From contig NC_063259.1 in the NCBI RefSeq assembly GCF_019578655.1, positions 4,576,001 to 4,640,000 of the forward strand: a stretch of DNA of 64,000 nucleotides, read 5' to 3'. The stretch comes from Ricinus communis (Eukaryota > Streptophyta > Magnoliopsida > Malpighiales > Euphorbiaceae). This document shows positions 1-14,470 of this stretch, piece by piece. A program made the position numbers and the translations under genes. How positions within the stretch are numbered: position 1 is the stretch's first letter; each line of letters opens with the position of its first letter. The notes beneath the pieces were generated by a model. That model made no database searches and had not been told where the DNA came from. It saw only the letters and a list, made by a program, of their open reading frames with translations.

Positions 1-780
1 CATTTTAGAAGGATATATTTGTGAGTCGAAGAAAACAACCCCATAGAAATGGTATATTTGTGAGTATGAGAAAACTATGCCGTAAAAAGTGGTATATTTA
101 TGAATATGAGAAAGGAACCTCATAAAACTGGTACATTTATGATTTTGAGAAAAGAGCCCCATAAGAGGGTAATAATTCTGAGTGTGAGAAAATAACCCCG
201 TAAAAGGGGTATATTTTTGCGTATGAGAAAACAACCCGATAAAGAGGTATATTTGTCAATATTATAAAAGACCATGTAAGGGGAGTATAGTTATGAGTTT
301 GAAAAAACAACCCCGTAAAATTGGTATATCCATTAATATGAGAAAAGAACCTTGTAGAAAGGGTGTATTTATGAATATGAGATAACATCCCCGTAAGAGG
401 TGTATATATGTGAATGTGAGAAAACAACAATGTAAATGGGGTATATTTTCTAGTATGAGAAAACAATCCCATAAAAATGTATATTTATGTATAAGAGAGA
501 ATAACCCCAAAATAAAGGTATATTTGGGAGTATGATAAAGCATCCCCATAAAAGCAGTATATTTATGAATATGAAGAACCCTGCAAAATAGGTATATTTA
601 TCAATATGAGAAAATAAACCCGTAGAGGGGTATATTTGTGAGCGTGAGAAAACAACCCTGTAACAAGGGTATATTTGCGAGTGTAAGAAAGCAACCCCAT
701 AAAAGGGCTATATTTGTGAGTATGAGAAAACAACCCCATAAAGCGGTATATTTCTGAGTATGAGAAAACACCCCATAAAT
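1..780 (+). repeat. 39-bp satellite array, segment 1
   Basis: Start of the tandem array that fills most of the window. The monomer is 39 bp. Numbered from its TA-rich part, it reads GTATATTT at 1-8, GAGTATGAG at 11-19, AAAACAAC at 20-27 and CCCGTAAGAGGG at 28-39. Individual copies differ at many positions and by small indels, but the phase is easy to follow. The segment runs off the left edge of the window and stops abruptly at the non-satellite island that follows. No gene is present; the open frames here are by-products of a repeat length divisible by three. Confidence 0.95.
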
Positions 781-1004
781 AAGAAAGAATAAAATAATCA
801 TAAAAAACAGCCATAGTAAAATAGTTGTTTGTCAAAATAAATTTTTTTTAAATAAAATGAAAGTAGAGACAAAATTAAAATCCATTATTCTATGAATAAA
901 CTTTCCAATTTTATGATTTAATTGTGAAATTATCATAGAAAAAGTGTAATAATTGTGGGTATGCAAATTAACATGTTTCCATAGTAATCTAAATAAATTA
1001 GAAT
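781..1004. other. Non-satellite island inside the array
   Basis: About 224 bp of AT-rich sequence without the 39-bp periodicity. Satellite resumes at about 1005 with ATATTTATAAGTATGAG. I see no convincing terminal inverted repeats, target-site duplication, coding potential or RNA gene. It could be a remnant of a small inserted element, a fragment captured during array rearrangement, or a very decayed stretch. No second copy was noticed elsewhere in the window. Confidence 0.6.
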
Positions 1005-3169
1005 AATATTTATAAGTATGAGAAAGCATCTCTGTAAAATGAGTACATTTTATAATATGAGAAAACAACCCTATAAGATGGATATATTTGTGAGTCTAAG
1101 AAGATAACCCCATAAGAGAGGTACATTTGCAAGTATGAGAAAACAACACTATAAAATTAATATATTTATGAATATGACAAAACAACCCTGTAAGTGGGTA
1201 AATCTGTGAGTATAAGAAAATAGTTCTGTCAAAGTGGTATATTTACGAGTATAAGAAAGCATGCCCATAAAAAGGGTATATTTTTTAATATGAGAAAATA
1301 ACCCCGCAAGGGGGATATATTTGCGAATCTAGGAAAACAACCCCATAAAAGGAGTATATTTGTGAGTATGAGAAAATAACTCCGTAAAAGTAGTATATTT
1401 ATGAATATGAGAAAAGAACCTTGTATAAGAGGTATATTTATGAATCTGAGAAAACAGCCTCGTATAAGGAGTATATTTGTGAGTGTGAGAAAACAACATC
1501 ATAAAAGGGGTATATTTTTTTAGTATGAGAAATAAAGCCCGTAAGAGGGGTATATTTATAAATATTAGAAAACAACCCCGTAAGAGGGTTATATTTATAA
1601 GTACAAGAAAACAACACCGTAAAATGGGTATATTTATGAATATAAGAGAACAACCCCGCAAGAGTGGTATATTTATGAGCATGAGAAGGCATTCCTGTAA
1701 AAGGGATATATTTTTTTATTATGAGAAAACAACCGAATAACAAGCGTGTATTTATAAATATTAGAGAACAACCATGTCAGAGAGGTATATTTGTGAGTAT
1801 GAGAGAACTACCACGTAAAAGGGGTATGTTTATGAATATGAGAAAACATCTTCGCAAGTCGGGTATATTTGTCAGTATGAGAAAACATCCCCGTAAAAGG
1901 AGTATATTTTTTAATATGAGAATACAACCCCGTAAGAGAGGTATATTTATGGATATTAGAAAATAACCTCTTGTGAGTATGAGAAAACAATCCCATAAAT
2001 GGTGTATAATTCTTAATATGTGAAAATAACCATCTAAGATTGGTATATTCTAAAATATTAGAAAATAACCATGTAAGAGGAGTATATTTTTTAGTATGAG
2101 AAAACAACCTCATAAATGAGATCTATTTCTGAATATGAGAAAACAACCCTCGTAATAGGGGTATATTTGTAAGTATGAGAAAACATCCTTGTGAAAGGGG
2201 TATATTTGTGAGTTTAAGAAAACAATCGTGTAATGGGGTATATTTTCTAAAATGAGAAAACAATCCTATAAGAGGGATATATTTGTGAGTTTGAGAAAAC
2301 AACCCCGTTAAAGTGGTATATTTATAAATATAAAAAAGAATCATGTAAAATTGGTAGATTTATGAACATGAGAAAATGGCCCCGTAAGAGGGGGGTATGT
2401 TTATGAGTCTGAGAAACCAATACCGTAAAGGGGATATATATTTTAGTATGAGAAGCAACACTGTAGAATGAGTATATTTATGAATAAAAGAAAATAACCC
2501 CATAAGAGGGGTATATTTATGAGTTTGAGAAAGCATCCCCATAAAAAGGATATATTTTTTAATTGGAGAAAACAATCGCGTCAGAGCGGTATATTTATAA
2601 ATATTAAAAAATAACTCTTTCATAGAGGTATATTTGTGAGTATGAGAGAACTACCCTATAAAAAGAATATGTTTATGAATATGAGAAAACAACCCCGCAT
2701 GAGGGGTATATTTGTCATTATGAGAAAGTATCACCATAAAAGGAGTACTTTTTTAATATGAGAAAACAACCACGTAAATAGGGTATATTTGTGAATATTA
2801 TAGAATAACCACGTAGTAGAGGTATACTTACGAGTATGAGAAAAAAACCTAGTAAAAGGGGTATATTTTTTAATATAAGAAAATAACCACACAAGAGGGG
2901 TATATTTGTAAATAATAGAAAAAACCCCCATAAGAGGGGTATATTTTTTAGTATGAGAGAATAACCCCGTAAGAGGGGTATATTTATGAGTATGAGAAAA
3001 CAGTCCCGTGAAAGGGGTATATTTGTGAGTATGAGAAAACAACCTTGTAAAAGGAGTATATTTTTTGATATGGGAAAACAACCCCGTAAGAAGGATATAT
3101 TTGTGAGTGTGAGAAAAGAATCCTATAACAGAGGTATATTTGTGAGTGTGAGAAAATAATCCTGTAAAA

Positions 3170-3799
3170 TTGATAAATTTATAAATATGAGAAAAGAATC
3201 CCGTAAAAGGTGTATATTTATGAATAGGAGAAAGCAGCCGCATAAGAGGGGTATATTTATGAGTATGAGAAAACAACGCTGTGAATGAGGTATATTTTTT
3301 TCTCTGAGAAAACATCCTTGTAAGAGGGGCATATTTGTGAGTATGATAAAACAATCCAGTAAAAATTGGTATATTTTCAATATGAAAAAAATAACCCTAT
3401 TAAAGATGGGTCTATTTATGAGTGTGAGAAAACAATATTGTAACAAGGCTGCATTTGTGAGTTTGAGAAAACAACCCCATAAGAGGGTTATATTTATAAA
3501 TATGAGAAAAGAACCCTGTAAAAGGGGTATATTTATGAATAGGAGAAAGCAGTTGCATAAAAGGGGTATATTTGTGAGTATGAGAAAACAACACTGTGAA
3601 TGGGGTATATTTTTTACTTTGAGAAAACATCCTTGTAAGAGGGGCATATTTGTGAGTATGATAAAACAACCTGGTAAAAAAGGGTATATTTTCAATGTGA
3701 GAAAATAACCCTGTTGAAAATGGGTCTATTTATGAGTGTGAGAAAACAACGACATAACAGGGCTACATTTATGAGTTTGAGAAAATAACCCCATAAGAG
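3170..3799 (+). repeat. 315-bp higher-order repeat, two tandem copies
   Basis: Two consecutive blocks of eight monomers share the same ordered variants. Diagnostic variants are TGAATAGGAGAAAGCAG at 3221 and 3536, and GGGGCATATTTGTGAGTATG shortly downstream in both. The spacing is 315 bp, which is 8 x 39 plus 3. A third copy begins near 3800 but diverges. Related blocks with the TGAATAGGAG marker lie near 5040, 8000, 17600 and 33336. Confidence 0.8.
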
Positions 3800-6700
3800 G
3801 GTTATATTTATGAATATGAGAAAATAACCTTGTAAAAGGAATATATTTTTTAATAACAAAAAATAAACTTGTAAGAGGGATATATTTGTGGGTCTCAGAG
3901 CAACCCCATAAAAGTGGTATTTTTGTGAGTATGAGAAAACAACCCCCATAAAAGTGGTATATTTATGAATTTGAGATAACAACCACGTAAGAGGGGTATA
4001 TTTTTTAGTATGAGAAAATAACCCCGTAAAGGAGATATATTTTTTAGTATGAGAAAACAACCTTGTAAAATGGTATATTTATGAATTTGAGAAAACGACC
4101 CCGTGAGAAGAGTATATTTCTGAGTGTGAGAAAACAATACCGTAAAAGGAGTATATTTATGAATATGAGTAAATAACCTCATAAGAGGGGTATATTTATG
4201 AGTATGAGAAAGCATCCCCGTCAAAAGGGGATACTTGTGAGTGTGAGAAAATAACCCCGTGACAGGGGTATATTTGTGAGTATGAGAAAACAACCATGTA
4301 ACAGTGGTATGTTTATGAACATGAGAGAACAACCCCATGAAAGGGGTATATTTCTAAATATGAAAAAATAACCCTGGAAAAGGGGTATATTTGTGAGTAT
4401 GAAAAAGCATCCCTATAAAAAGGGTATACTTATTAATATGAGAAAACAATCCGATAAGAGGAATATATTTGTGAGTGACAGAAAACAACCCCATAAAAAG
4501 AGTATATTTGTGAGTATGAGAAAACAATCGCATAAAATTGGTATATTTATAAATATGAGAAAACAACCGCATAAATAGCGTATATTTATGTATATGAGAA
4601 AGTTGCCCCATACAAGAGGTATCTTTGTGGGTTTAAGAAAATAACACCATAAAAGGGGGATATTTTTGAGTTTGAGAAAACATTCCCGTAAAAGAGGTAT
4701 ATTTCTGAATATGAGAAAACAATCCCGTAAGAGGGGTATATTTGTGAGTATGAGAAAACATCCTTGTGAAAGTGATATATTTGTAAGTATGAGAAAACAA
4801 TATCGTAAAAGGTGTATTTTTTTTAATATGGCAAAACAACCCCGTAAGTGGGATATATTTTTGAGTGTGAGATAACAACCCCATAATAGAGGTATATTTG
4901 TGAGTGTGAGAAAATAAACCCATAAAATTGGTAAATTTATAAATATGAGAAAACAACCCCGTATGTGAGAAAATAATCCCATAAATTGGTATATTTATGA
5001 ACATGAGAAAACAACCTCGTAAAAGGGGTATATTTATAAATAGGAGAAAACAGCCGTATAAGAGGGGTATATTTGTGAGTATGAGAAAACAACACCGTGA
5101 AAGCGGTGTATCTTTTACTATGAGATAATAACCCTATAAGAGGAGAATAATTGTGGACATTACAAAATAACCCCGTAAAAAAGATAAATTTTGAATATGA
5201 GAAAATAACCTCGTTAAAGAGGGGTATATTTGTTAGTGTGAGAAAACAACTCCGTAATAGGGGTACATTTATGAGTTTGAGAAGACAACCCCATAAGAGG
5301 GTTATATTTATGAGTATGAGAAAACAACCTTGTAAAAGGAATATATTTTTTAATAACAAAAACTAAACCTGTAAGAGGGATATATTTGTGAGTCTAAGAG
5401 CAACCTCATAAAAGCAATATATTTTTAAGAGTGGTATATTTGTGAATATAATAAAACAATATCGTAATAGAGATATATTTGTGAGTATGAGAAAATAACC
5501 TCGTAAATGGAGCATATTTTTAATATGAGAAAATAACCTCATTAGAGAAGTATATTAGTAAATATTAGAAAATAATCCCAGAAGAGGGGTATATTCTTTT
5601 AGCATGAGAAAATAACACCGTAAAAAGGGTATATTTATTAATATAAGAATACAAACCCGTAAGAGATGTATATCTGTGAGTATGAGAAAATAGCCTCATG
5701 AAAGGGGTATATTTGTGAGTATAAGAAAAAATCCCGTAAAAGGGAAATATTTTTGACTATGTGAATATAACCCAATAAGACAAATATATTTGTGAGTGTG
5801 AGAAAATAACCCGTAAAATGGGTATATTTTTTAATATGAGATAATAACCCCCTAAGAGATGTATATTTATAAATATTAGGAAAAAACACCATAAGAAGGG
5901 TATATTTTTTAGTATGAGAAAGCAACTGCGTAAAAATAGTATATTTTTGAATATGACAAAACAATCCTGTAAGAGGGATGTATTTGTTATTATGAGAAAG
6001 CAACCCCATAAAAGGTGTATATTTGTGATTGTGAGAAAACAATCCCATAAAATTGGTAAATTTATGAAGATGAGACTACAACCCCGTAAAAGGGATATAT
6101 TCATGAATAGGAGAAAATAACTACGGAAGAGGGGTATATTTGTGAGTGAGAAAACAACACTATAAAAATGGTATATTTTTTACATTGAGAAAACAACCCC
6201 GTAAGAGGGGTATATTTGTGACTATGATAAAAAAACCATGTAAAAGGGGTATTTTTTTTAATATGAGAAAATAACTACCTAAAAGGGGTGTATTTGAAAA
6301 TATTAGAATACAAGCCTGTAAGAGGGAGATATTTGCGAGTCAGACTAAACAACCCCATAAAGAGAGTATATTTATGAGAATGAGAAAACTACCTCGTGAA
6401 AGTGGTATATTTATGAATATGAGAAAGAAACTCCGTAAAATTGGTATATTTATGAATATGAGAAAATTGATACATAAGAGGGTTATAATTATGAGTGTGA
6501 GAAAAAAATCCCGTAAAAAGGGGTACATAGTTGAGTATGAGAAAACAACCGCGTAGAGAGGTATATCTTCAATATTAGAAAACAACCCCGTAAGAGGAGT
6601 ACAATTGTGAGTGTGAGAAAACAACACCGGAAAAAGGTATATTTATGAATATGAGAAAATAATCCCGCAAACGAGGTATATTTGTGAGTATGTGAAAACA

Positions 6701-9700
6701 ACCCCATTAGAGGGATGCATATTTGTGAGTATGATAAAACAACCTCATAAAAAGGGTATATTCTTGAATATGAGAAAACAACCCCGTAAAAATGGTATAT
6801 TTATGAATATGAGAAAACAACCCTATAAAAAGGTTATATTTATGAAAATGAGAAAACTGCCCCAAAAGAAGGGTATATTTGTGAATGTGACAAAACAACA
6901 CCGTAAAATAGGTGTATTATTAGATTTGATAAAACAAACTCGTAAAATGGTATATTTATAAATAAGAGAAAATAACCCTATAAGAGGTATCTTAGTGAGT
7001 ATGAGAAAGCATCCCTGTAAAAGGGGTATTTTTTAATATGAAAAATAACCGCTTAAGAGCGGTATATTTATAAATATTAGAAAACAACCCTGTCAGAGAG
7101 GTATTTTTGTGAGTATGAGAGAACTACCCTGTAAAAGGGGTTTATTTATGAATATGAGAAAATAACCCTGCAAGAGGGGTATATTTGTTAGTATGAGAAA
7201 GCATCCCTGCAAAAGAAGTACATTTTTTAATATGAGAAAATAACACCGTAAAAGAGGTATATTTGTGAGTATGAGAAAACAACACCGTAAGAAGAATGCA
7301 TTTGTTAAATATTATAATACAATCTCATAAGAGGGATATATTTGTGAGTCAGAGACAACCCTATAAAAAGGGAATATTTGTGAGTATGAGAAAACTACCC
7401 CGTAAAAGTGGTATAATTATGAATATAAGAAAGAAACCCTGTAAAAGTGGTATATTTAGGAATATGAGAAAAAAGCCCTGTAAGAGGGTTATAATTCTAA
7501 GTGTGAGAATATAACCTGTAAAAGTGGTATATTTCTATGTATGAGAAAACAACCTCGTCAATAGATATATTTGTCAATATTAAAAAATGACCCTGTAAGA
7601 GGAGTATAATTGTAAGTATGAGAAAACAATCCTATAAGAGTTATATATTTGTGATATGGAAAAACAGCCCCGTCAAAGTTGTATATCTTTTAGTATGAGA
7701 AAATATTCCCATAAAAGTTGTATATTTTTAAATATGAGAAAACAACCCCGTAAGAGGGGTATATTTGTGAGTATGAATAAACAACCTCGTGAAAGGGGTA
7801 TATTTGTGAGTATGAGAAAACAAACTCGTAAAAATGGTATATTTTTTTAATATAGGAAAATTTCTGTAAGAGGGATATATTTGTGAGTATAAGAAAACAA
7901 CCCCATAACTGGGGTATATTTGTGAGTGTGAGAAAATAATCCTGTAAAATTGATAAACTTATGAATATGAGAAAAGAATCCCGTAAAAGGGGTATATTTA
8001 TGAATAGGAGCAAACAACCACATAAGAGGGGTATATTTATGAGTATGAGAAAACAACACCGTGGACGGGATATATTTTTTACTATGAGAAAATAACATTG
8101 TAAGAGGAGTATATTCATGAGTATGATAAAAATACCCCGTAAAAGGAGTATATTTTGAATATAAGAAAATAACCCTAATAAAGAGGGGTATATTTGTGAG
8201 TGTGAGAAAACAACTTCGTAATAAGGGTACATTTGTGAGTTTAACAACACAACCCCATAAAAGGGCTATATTTACAAGTATGAGAAAACAACCCTATAAA
8301 AGGGATATATTTTTTAATAACAAAAAATAAACCTGTAAGAGGGATATATTTGGAAGTCTAAGAGCAACCCCATAAAAGGGATATATTTGTGAGTCGGAGA
8401 AAACAACCCCATAAAAAGGGTATATTTATAAATATGAGAAAATAACCCTGTAAAAGTGGTAAATTAATAAATTTGAGAAAATAACCACGTAAGAGGGGTA
8501 TATTTTTTAGTATAAGAAAACAACCTCATAAAGGAGATATATTTTTTAGTATGAGAAAACGACACCGTAAAATAGTATATTTATGAATTTGATAAAACGG
8601 CCCCGTAAAAGGGGTATATTTGTGAGTGTGAGAAAACAACACCGTAAAAGGGATATATTTTTTAGTATGAGAAAACAACCCCGTAAAATGGGTATATGAA
8701 TGAACAAAAGAAAATAACCCCGTAGAAGGGGTATATTTGTTAATATAAAAAAATAACCGCTTAGGATGGGTATATTCATAATATTGAAAAAAAAATCCTA
8801 TCAAAAGTATATTTGTGAGTATGAGAGAACTACCCCGTAAAAGGGGTATCTTTATGAATATGAGAAAACAACTCACAAGAGTGATATATTTGTCAGTATG
8901 AGAAAGCATCCCCATAGAAGGAGTACATTTTTTAATATGAGAAAACAACTCCGTAAGAGGGGTATATTTGTGAATATTATAAAACAACATTGTAATAGAG
9001 GTATATTTAAGAATATGAGAAGACAACCTCGTAAAAGGGGCATATTTTTTAATATAAGAAAATAACCCCCTAAGAGAGATATATTAATAAATATTAGAAA
9101 ACAACCTCAGAAGAAGGGTATTTTTTTATCATGAGAAAATAATATCATAAAAGGAGTATATTTATTATTATGAGAAAACAAACCTATAAGAGGCGTATAT
9201 CTCTGAGTATGAGAAAACAGCCTCATGAAAGGAGTATAATTGTGAGTATGAGAAACAACCTCGCAAAAGAGATATGTTTTTGACTATGTGAATATAACCT
9301 CGTAAGAGGGATATATTTATGAGTGTGAGAATACAATCCTATAAAAGAGATATATTTGTGAGTATGACAGAACAACTCCGTAAAAGGGGTATATTTTTTA
9401 ATATGAGATAATAACCCCCTAAGAGAGATATATTTGTAAATATTAGAAAACAACACCATAAGAGGGGTATATTTTTTAGTATGAGAAAACAACCACGTAA
9501 AAGGGGCATATTTATGAATATGAGAAAACAACTCCCTAAAAGGGCATATTTGTGAGTATGAGAAAACAACCCCGTAAAAAGGGTATAATTATGAGTATGA
9601 GAAAACAACTACGTAAAAGGGTATATTTTTAAATTTGGGAAAACAATCATGTAAGAGGAATATATTTGTTAATATGCGAAAACAACCCCATAAAGATGTA

Positions 9701-10692
9701 AATTTATGAGTGTGAGAAAACAATCCCGTTAAAGTAGTAAATTTATAAATAAAATAATACAACCCCGTAAAAGGGATATATTCATAAATAGGAGAAAACA
9801 ACCACGAAAGATGGGTATATTTGTGAGTATGAGAAAACAACACTGTAAAAGGGGTATATTTTTTACTTTGAGAAAACAACCCCGTAAGAGAAGTATATTT
9901 GTGAGTATGATAAAACAACCACATAAAATGGTACATATTCTACTATGAGAAAATAACTCCCTAAGAGGGCTAATTTGTAAATATTAGAATACAACCCTGT
10001 AAGAGGGAGATATTTGTGGGTCGGATTAAACAATACCAGAAAAAGGGTATATTTGTATGTATGAGAAAAATACCTAGTAAAAGTGGTATATTTATGAATA
10101 TGAAAAAGGGAACCCCGTAAAATTGGTATATTTATGAATATGAGAAAATTTCCACGAAAGAGGGTTATAATTATGAGTGTGAGAAAATAACCTCATAAAA
10201 AGGGTACATATTTGAGTATGAGAAAACAATTGCGTAAAGAGGTATATTTTCAATATTAGTAAACAACCTCTTAAGAGAAGTACAATTTTGAATATGTGAA
10301 AACAACACCGTAAAAAGGTATATTTATGAATATGAGAAAATAATCTTGTAAGATGGGTATATTTGTGATTATGAGAAAATAACCCCGTAAGAGGGATGCA
10401 TATTTGTGAGTCTGAGAAAACAACCTCATAAATGGGGTATATTCTTTAATATGAGAAACAACCTCGTAAGAAGGATATATTTGTGAGTCTGAGAAAACAA
10501 TCCTATAAAAGCGGTATATTTATGATTATGAGAAAACAACCCCGTAAAAGTGGTATATTTATGAATATTAGTAAACAACCCCATAAAAATGCTATATTTA
10601 TGAATATGAGAAAGTTGCCCCATAAGAGGGGTATATTTGTGAGTGTGAGAAAACAACGCTGCAAAAGGGGTATATTTTTTAACTTGAGAAAA

Positions 10693-11156
10693 TAAACTCG
10701 TAAAATGGCATATTTATGAATAAGAGAAAATAACCCTATAAGAGGAGTATATTAGTGAGTATAAGAAAGCATCCTCAAAAAATGGTTATATCTTTAATAT
10801 GAAAAAAGAACCGTATAAGAGCATTATATTTATAAATATTAGAAAACAACCCTGTCAGAGAGGTATGTTTGTGAGTATGAAACAACTATGCTGTAGAAGG
10901 GGTATATTTTCTAATTTGAGAAAATAAACCCGTAAAATGGCATATTTATGAATAAGAGAAAATAACCCTATAAGAGGAGTACATTAGTGAGTATAAGAAA
11001 GCATCCTCATAAAATGGTTATATCTTTAATATGAAAAAAGAACCGCATAAGAGCTGTATATTTATAAATATTAGAAAACAACTCTATCAGAGAGGTTTGT
11101 TTGTGAGTATGAAACAACTATGCTGTAAAAGGGGTATATTTATGAATATGAGAAAA
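10693..11156 (+). repeat. 232-bp tandem duplication (six monomers)
   Basis: Two adjacent blocks share TAAAATGGCATATTTATG at 10701 and 10933 and the unusual variant TATGAAACAACTATGCTGT at 10877 and 11107. The offset is about 232 bp, six monomers minus two bases. The same marker occurs once each at about 35167 and 37225, so the extra copy here is a local event. Confidence 0.8.
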
Positions 11157-12374
11157 CGATCCCGCAAGAAGGATATATTTATTAGTATGAGAAAGCATCC
11201 CTGCAAAAGGAGTACATTTTCTAATATAAGAAAATAACACCATAAACTGGGTATATTTATGACTATAAGAAAATAACCCCGTAAGAGGGACGCATTTGTA
11301 AATATTATAATACAATTCCATAAGAGGGATATATTTGTGAGTAGAAGAAAACAACCCCATAAAAAGGTTATATTTGTGGATATGAGAAATCTACCCCATA
11401 AAAGTGGTATATTTATAAATATTAGAGAGGAATCCCATAAAAGTGGTATATTTAAGACTATGAGAAAACAACCCCTTAAGAGGGTTATGATTTTGAATGT
11501 GAGGAAACAACCCCCTTAAAGTGGTATATTCTTGCGTATGTGAAAACAACTCGTAAAAGGGATATACTTATGAATATGAGAAAATAACCTCGTAAGAGGG
11601 GTGTATTTGTGAGTGTGAGAAAACAACCCCGTGACAGGGGTATATTTGTCAATATTAGAAAACAACCCTGTAAGAGGAGTAGATTTATGAGTATGAGAAA
11701 ACAACTTCGTAAAAGGTGTATATTTATGAAAATAAGAATACAAACCCATAATTTGGGTATATTTGAGAATGTGACAAAACAACCCCGTAAAATTGATATA
11801 TTTATGAATATGAGAAAAGAACCCCATGAGAGGGGTATATTTATGAATATGAGAAAACAACCCCGTAAGAGGCTATATTTGTGAGTGTGAGAAAATAACC
11901 CGTAATAAGGGTACATTTGCGAGTCTGAGAAAACAACCTCATAAAAGGAGTATATTGATGACTATGAGAAAAGAACCCTAATAAAGGGGTATATTTATGA
12001 ATATGGTTAAATAGCCTCATAAAAGCGGTATATTTGTGAGAAAAAAACAGCGTAACAGGTAAATCTTTTAGTATAAGAAAAAATCTCGTAATAGGGATAT
12101 ATTTATGAATATTAAAAAACAACCCATAAGAGGGTTATATTTATTTGTATGAGAAAATACTGTAAAATTGATATATTTATGAATATAAGAGAATAACACC
12201 GTAAGATGGATAAATTTGTGAGTATGAGAAAACATCCCTGTAAAACAATATATTTTTTAATAAGAGAAAACAACCGCGTAAGAGGGTATATTTATAAATA
12301 TAAGAAAACAACCCCATCAGATGGGGATATTTGTGAGTGTGAGAGAACTACCCCATAAAAAAAGACTACATTTT

Positions 12375-14470
12375 TAGAGGGATATATTTGTGAATCGGAA
12401 AAACAACCCCATAAAAAAGGTATATTTGTGAGTATGAGAAAACTACCCTGTAAAATGGCTATATTTATGAATATGAGAAAGGAAGCTCGTAAAAGTTATA
12501 TATTTATCAATATGAGAAAACAAACCCATATGAGGGTTATAATCGTGACTGTGAGAAAAGAACCCTGTAAAAGGGGTAAATTTTTACGTATGAGACAAAA
12601 CCCTGTAAAGCGATATATCTGTCAGTATTAGAAAAAAACACTGTAAGAGGAGTATAATTATGACTATGAGAAAAAAAACTGTATAACAGAGGTATATTTA
12701 TTAATATGAGAAAATAGCCCTATAAGAGGGATATATTTTTGAGTCAAAGAAAATAACCCCATAAAAGGGATATATTGTGAGTATGAGAAACAACCCCGTA
12801 ACAGTGGTATGTTTATGAATATGAGAAAACAATCCTGTAAAAGAGGTATATTTCTGAATATGAGAAAACAAACTCATAAGAGGCGTATATTTGTGAGTAT
12901 GAGAAAACATCCTTGTAAAAGGGTTATATTTGTTAATATGAGAAAATAATCTTGTAAGAGGGATATATTTGTGAGCCATAGAAAATGACCCCATATAAGG
13001 GATATATATGTGAGTATGAGAAAATAATAGCGTAAAATTGGTATATTTATGAATATGAGAAAAGAACATCGTAAATAGTGTATATTATGTATATGAGAAA
13101 ACTGTCCCAAAAGAGGGGGATATTTGTGAGTGACTGTAAAAGGGGTATATTCTTAGTTTGAGAAAACAATCCCGTAAAATAGGTATATTTATGAATAAGA
13201 GAAAATAGCATCGTAAGAGGGGTATATTTGTGAGTATGAGAAAGCATCTCCGTAAAAGGGGTACATTTTTTAATTAAAGAAAAAAACGCATAAGGGCGGT
13301 ATATTTATAAATATTAGAAAATAACACCGTTAGAGAGGTATGTTTGTGAGTATGAGATAACTATCCTATAAAAGGGGTATCTTTATTAAAATGGGAAAAA
13401 AACCCCGCAAAAGGGGTACAGTTTTTAATATAAAAAAATAACCGCGTAAAAAGGGATATATTTATGAGTATGACAAAACAATCTCATAGTAGGGATATAT
13501 TTGTAAATCGAAAAAATAACCTATAAAAAGGGTATATTTGTGAATATAAGAAAATCACCCTGTAAAAGTGGTATATTTATGAATATGAAAAATGAAGCTC
13601 GTAAAAGTTGTATATTTTGCAATATCAGAAAACAACCCCGTAAAAGGGTTATAATTCTAAGTGTGAGAAAAGAACCTTGTAAAAGGGGTATATTTTTACA
13701 TTTGAGAAAGCAACCCAAGTATATTTGTTAATATTAGAAAACAACCCCGTAGGAGGAGTATAATTGTGGCTGTGAGAAAACAACTCCGTAAAAGTGGTAT
13801 ATTGATAAATATGAGAAAAGAACCGTGCAAAAGGGGTATATTTATGAATATGAGAAAATAACCCTGTAAGAGGGATATATTTTTAAGTCATAAAAAACAA
13901 CCCTATAAAAGAGGTATATTGTGAGTATGAGAAGACAACCCCGTAATAGTAGTATGTTTATGAATATGAGAAAATAATTCCGTAAAAGAGGTATATTTCT
14001 GAATATGAGAAAACAAACTCGTAAGAGGGGTATATTTGTGAGTATGAGATAACATCCTTATAAAAGGGATATATTTGTTAATATGAGAAGATAATCTCGT
14101 AAGAGGGATATATTTATGAACCATAGAAAATGACCCCATAGAAAGGGTATATATGTGAGTATGAGAAAACAATGGCGTAAAACTGGTATATTTATGAATA
14201 TGAGAAAAGAACCCCGTAAATGGTGTATATTTATGTATATGAGAAAACTACCCCAAAAGAGGGGGATATTTGTAAGTGTGAGAAAACAACACTGTAAAAA
14301 GGGTATATTTTTTAGTTTGAGAAAATAATCCCGTAAAACGGGTATATTTATGAACAAGAGAAAATAACACTGTAAGAGGGATATATTTGTGGGTATGAGA
14401 AAGCATCCCTGTAAATGGGGTATATTTTTTTAATTAGAGAAAAAAATTGTGTAAGGACGATATGTTTGTG
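12375..14470 (+). repeat. About 1.1-kb higher-order repeat, two copies
   Basis: Two successive kilobase blocks carry the same ordered variants. The marker GAAGCTCGTAAAAGTT occurs at about 12482 and 13589, and a marker beginning CCATAGAAAATGACCCCAT at about 12974 and 14118. The spacing is therefore roughly 1.11-1.14 kb. The corresponding part of the second large copy, at 38.5-39.5 kb, has this block once. Confidence 0.75.
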
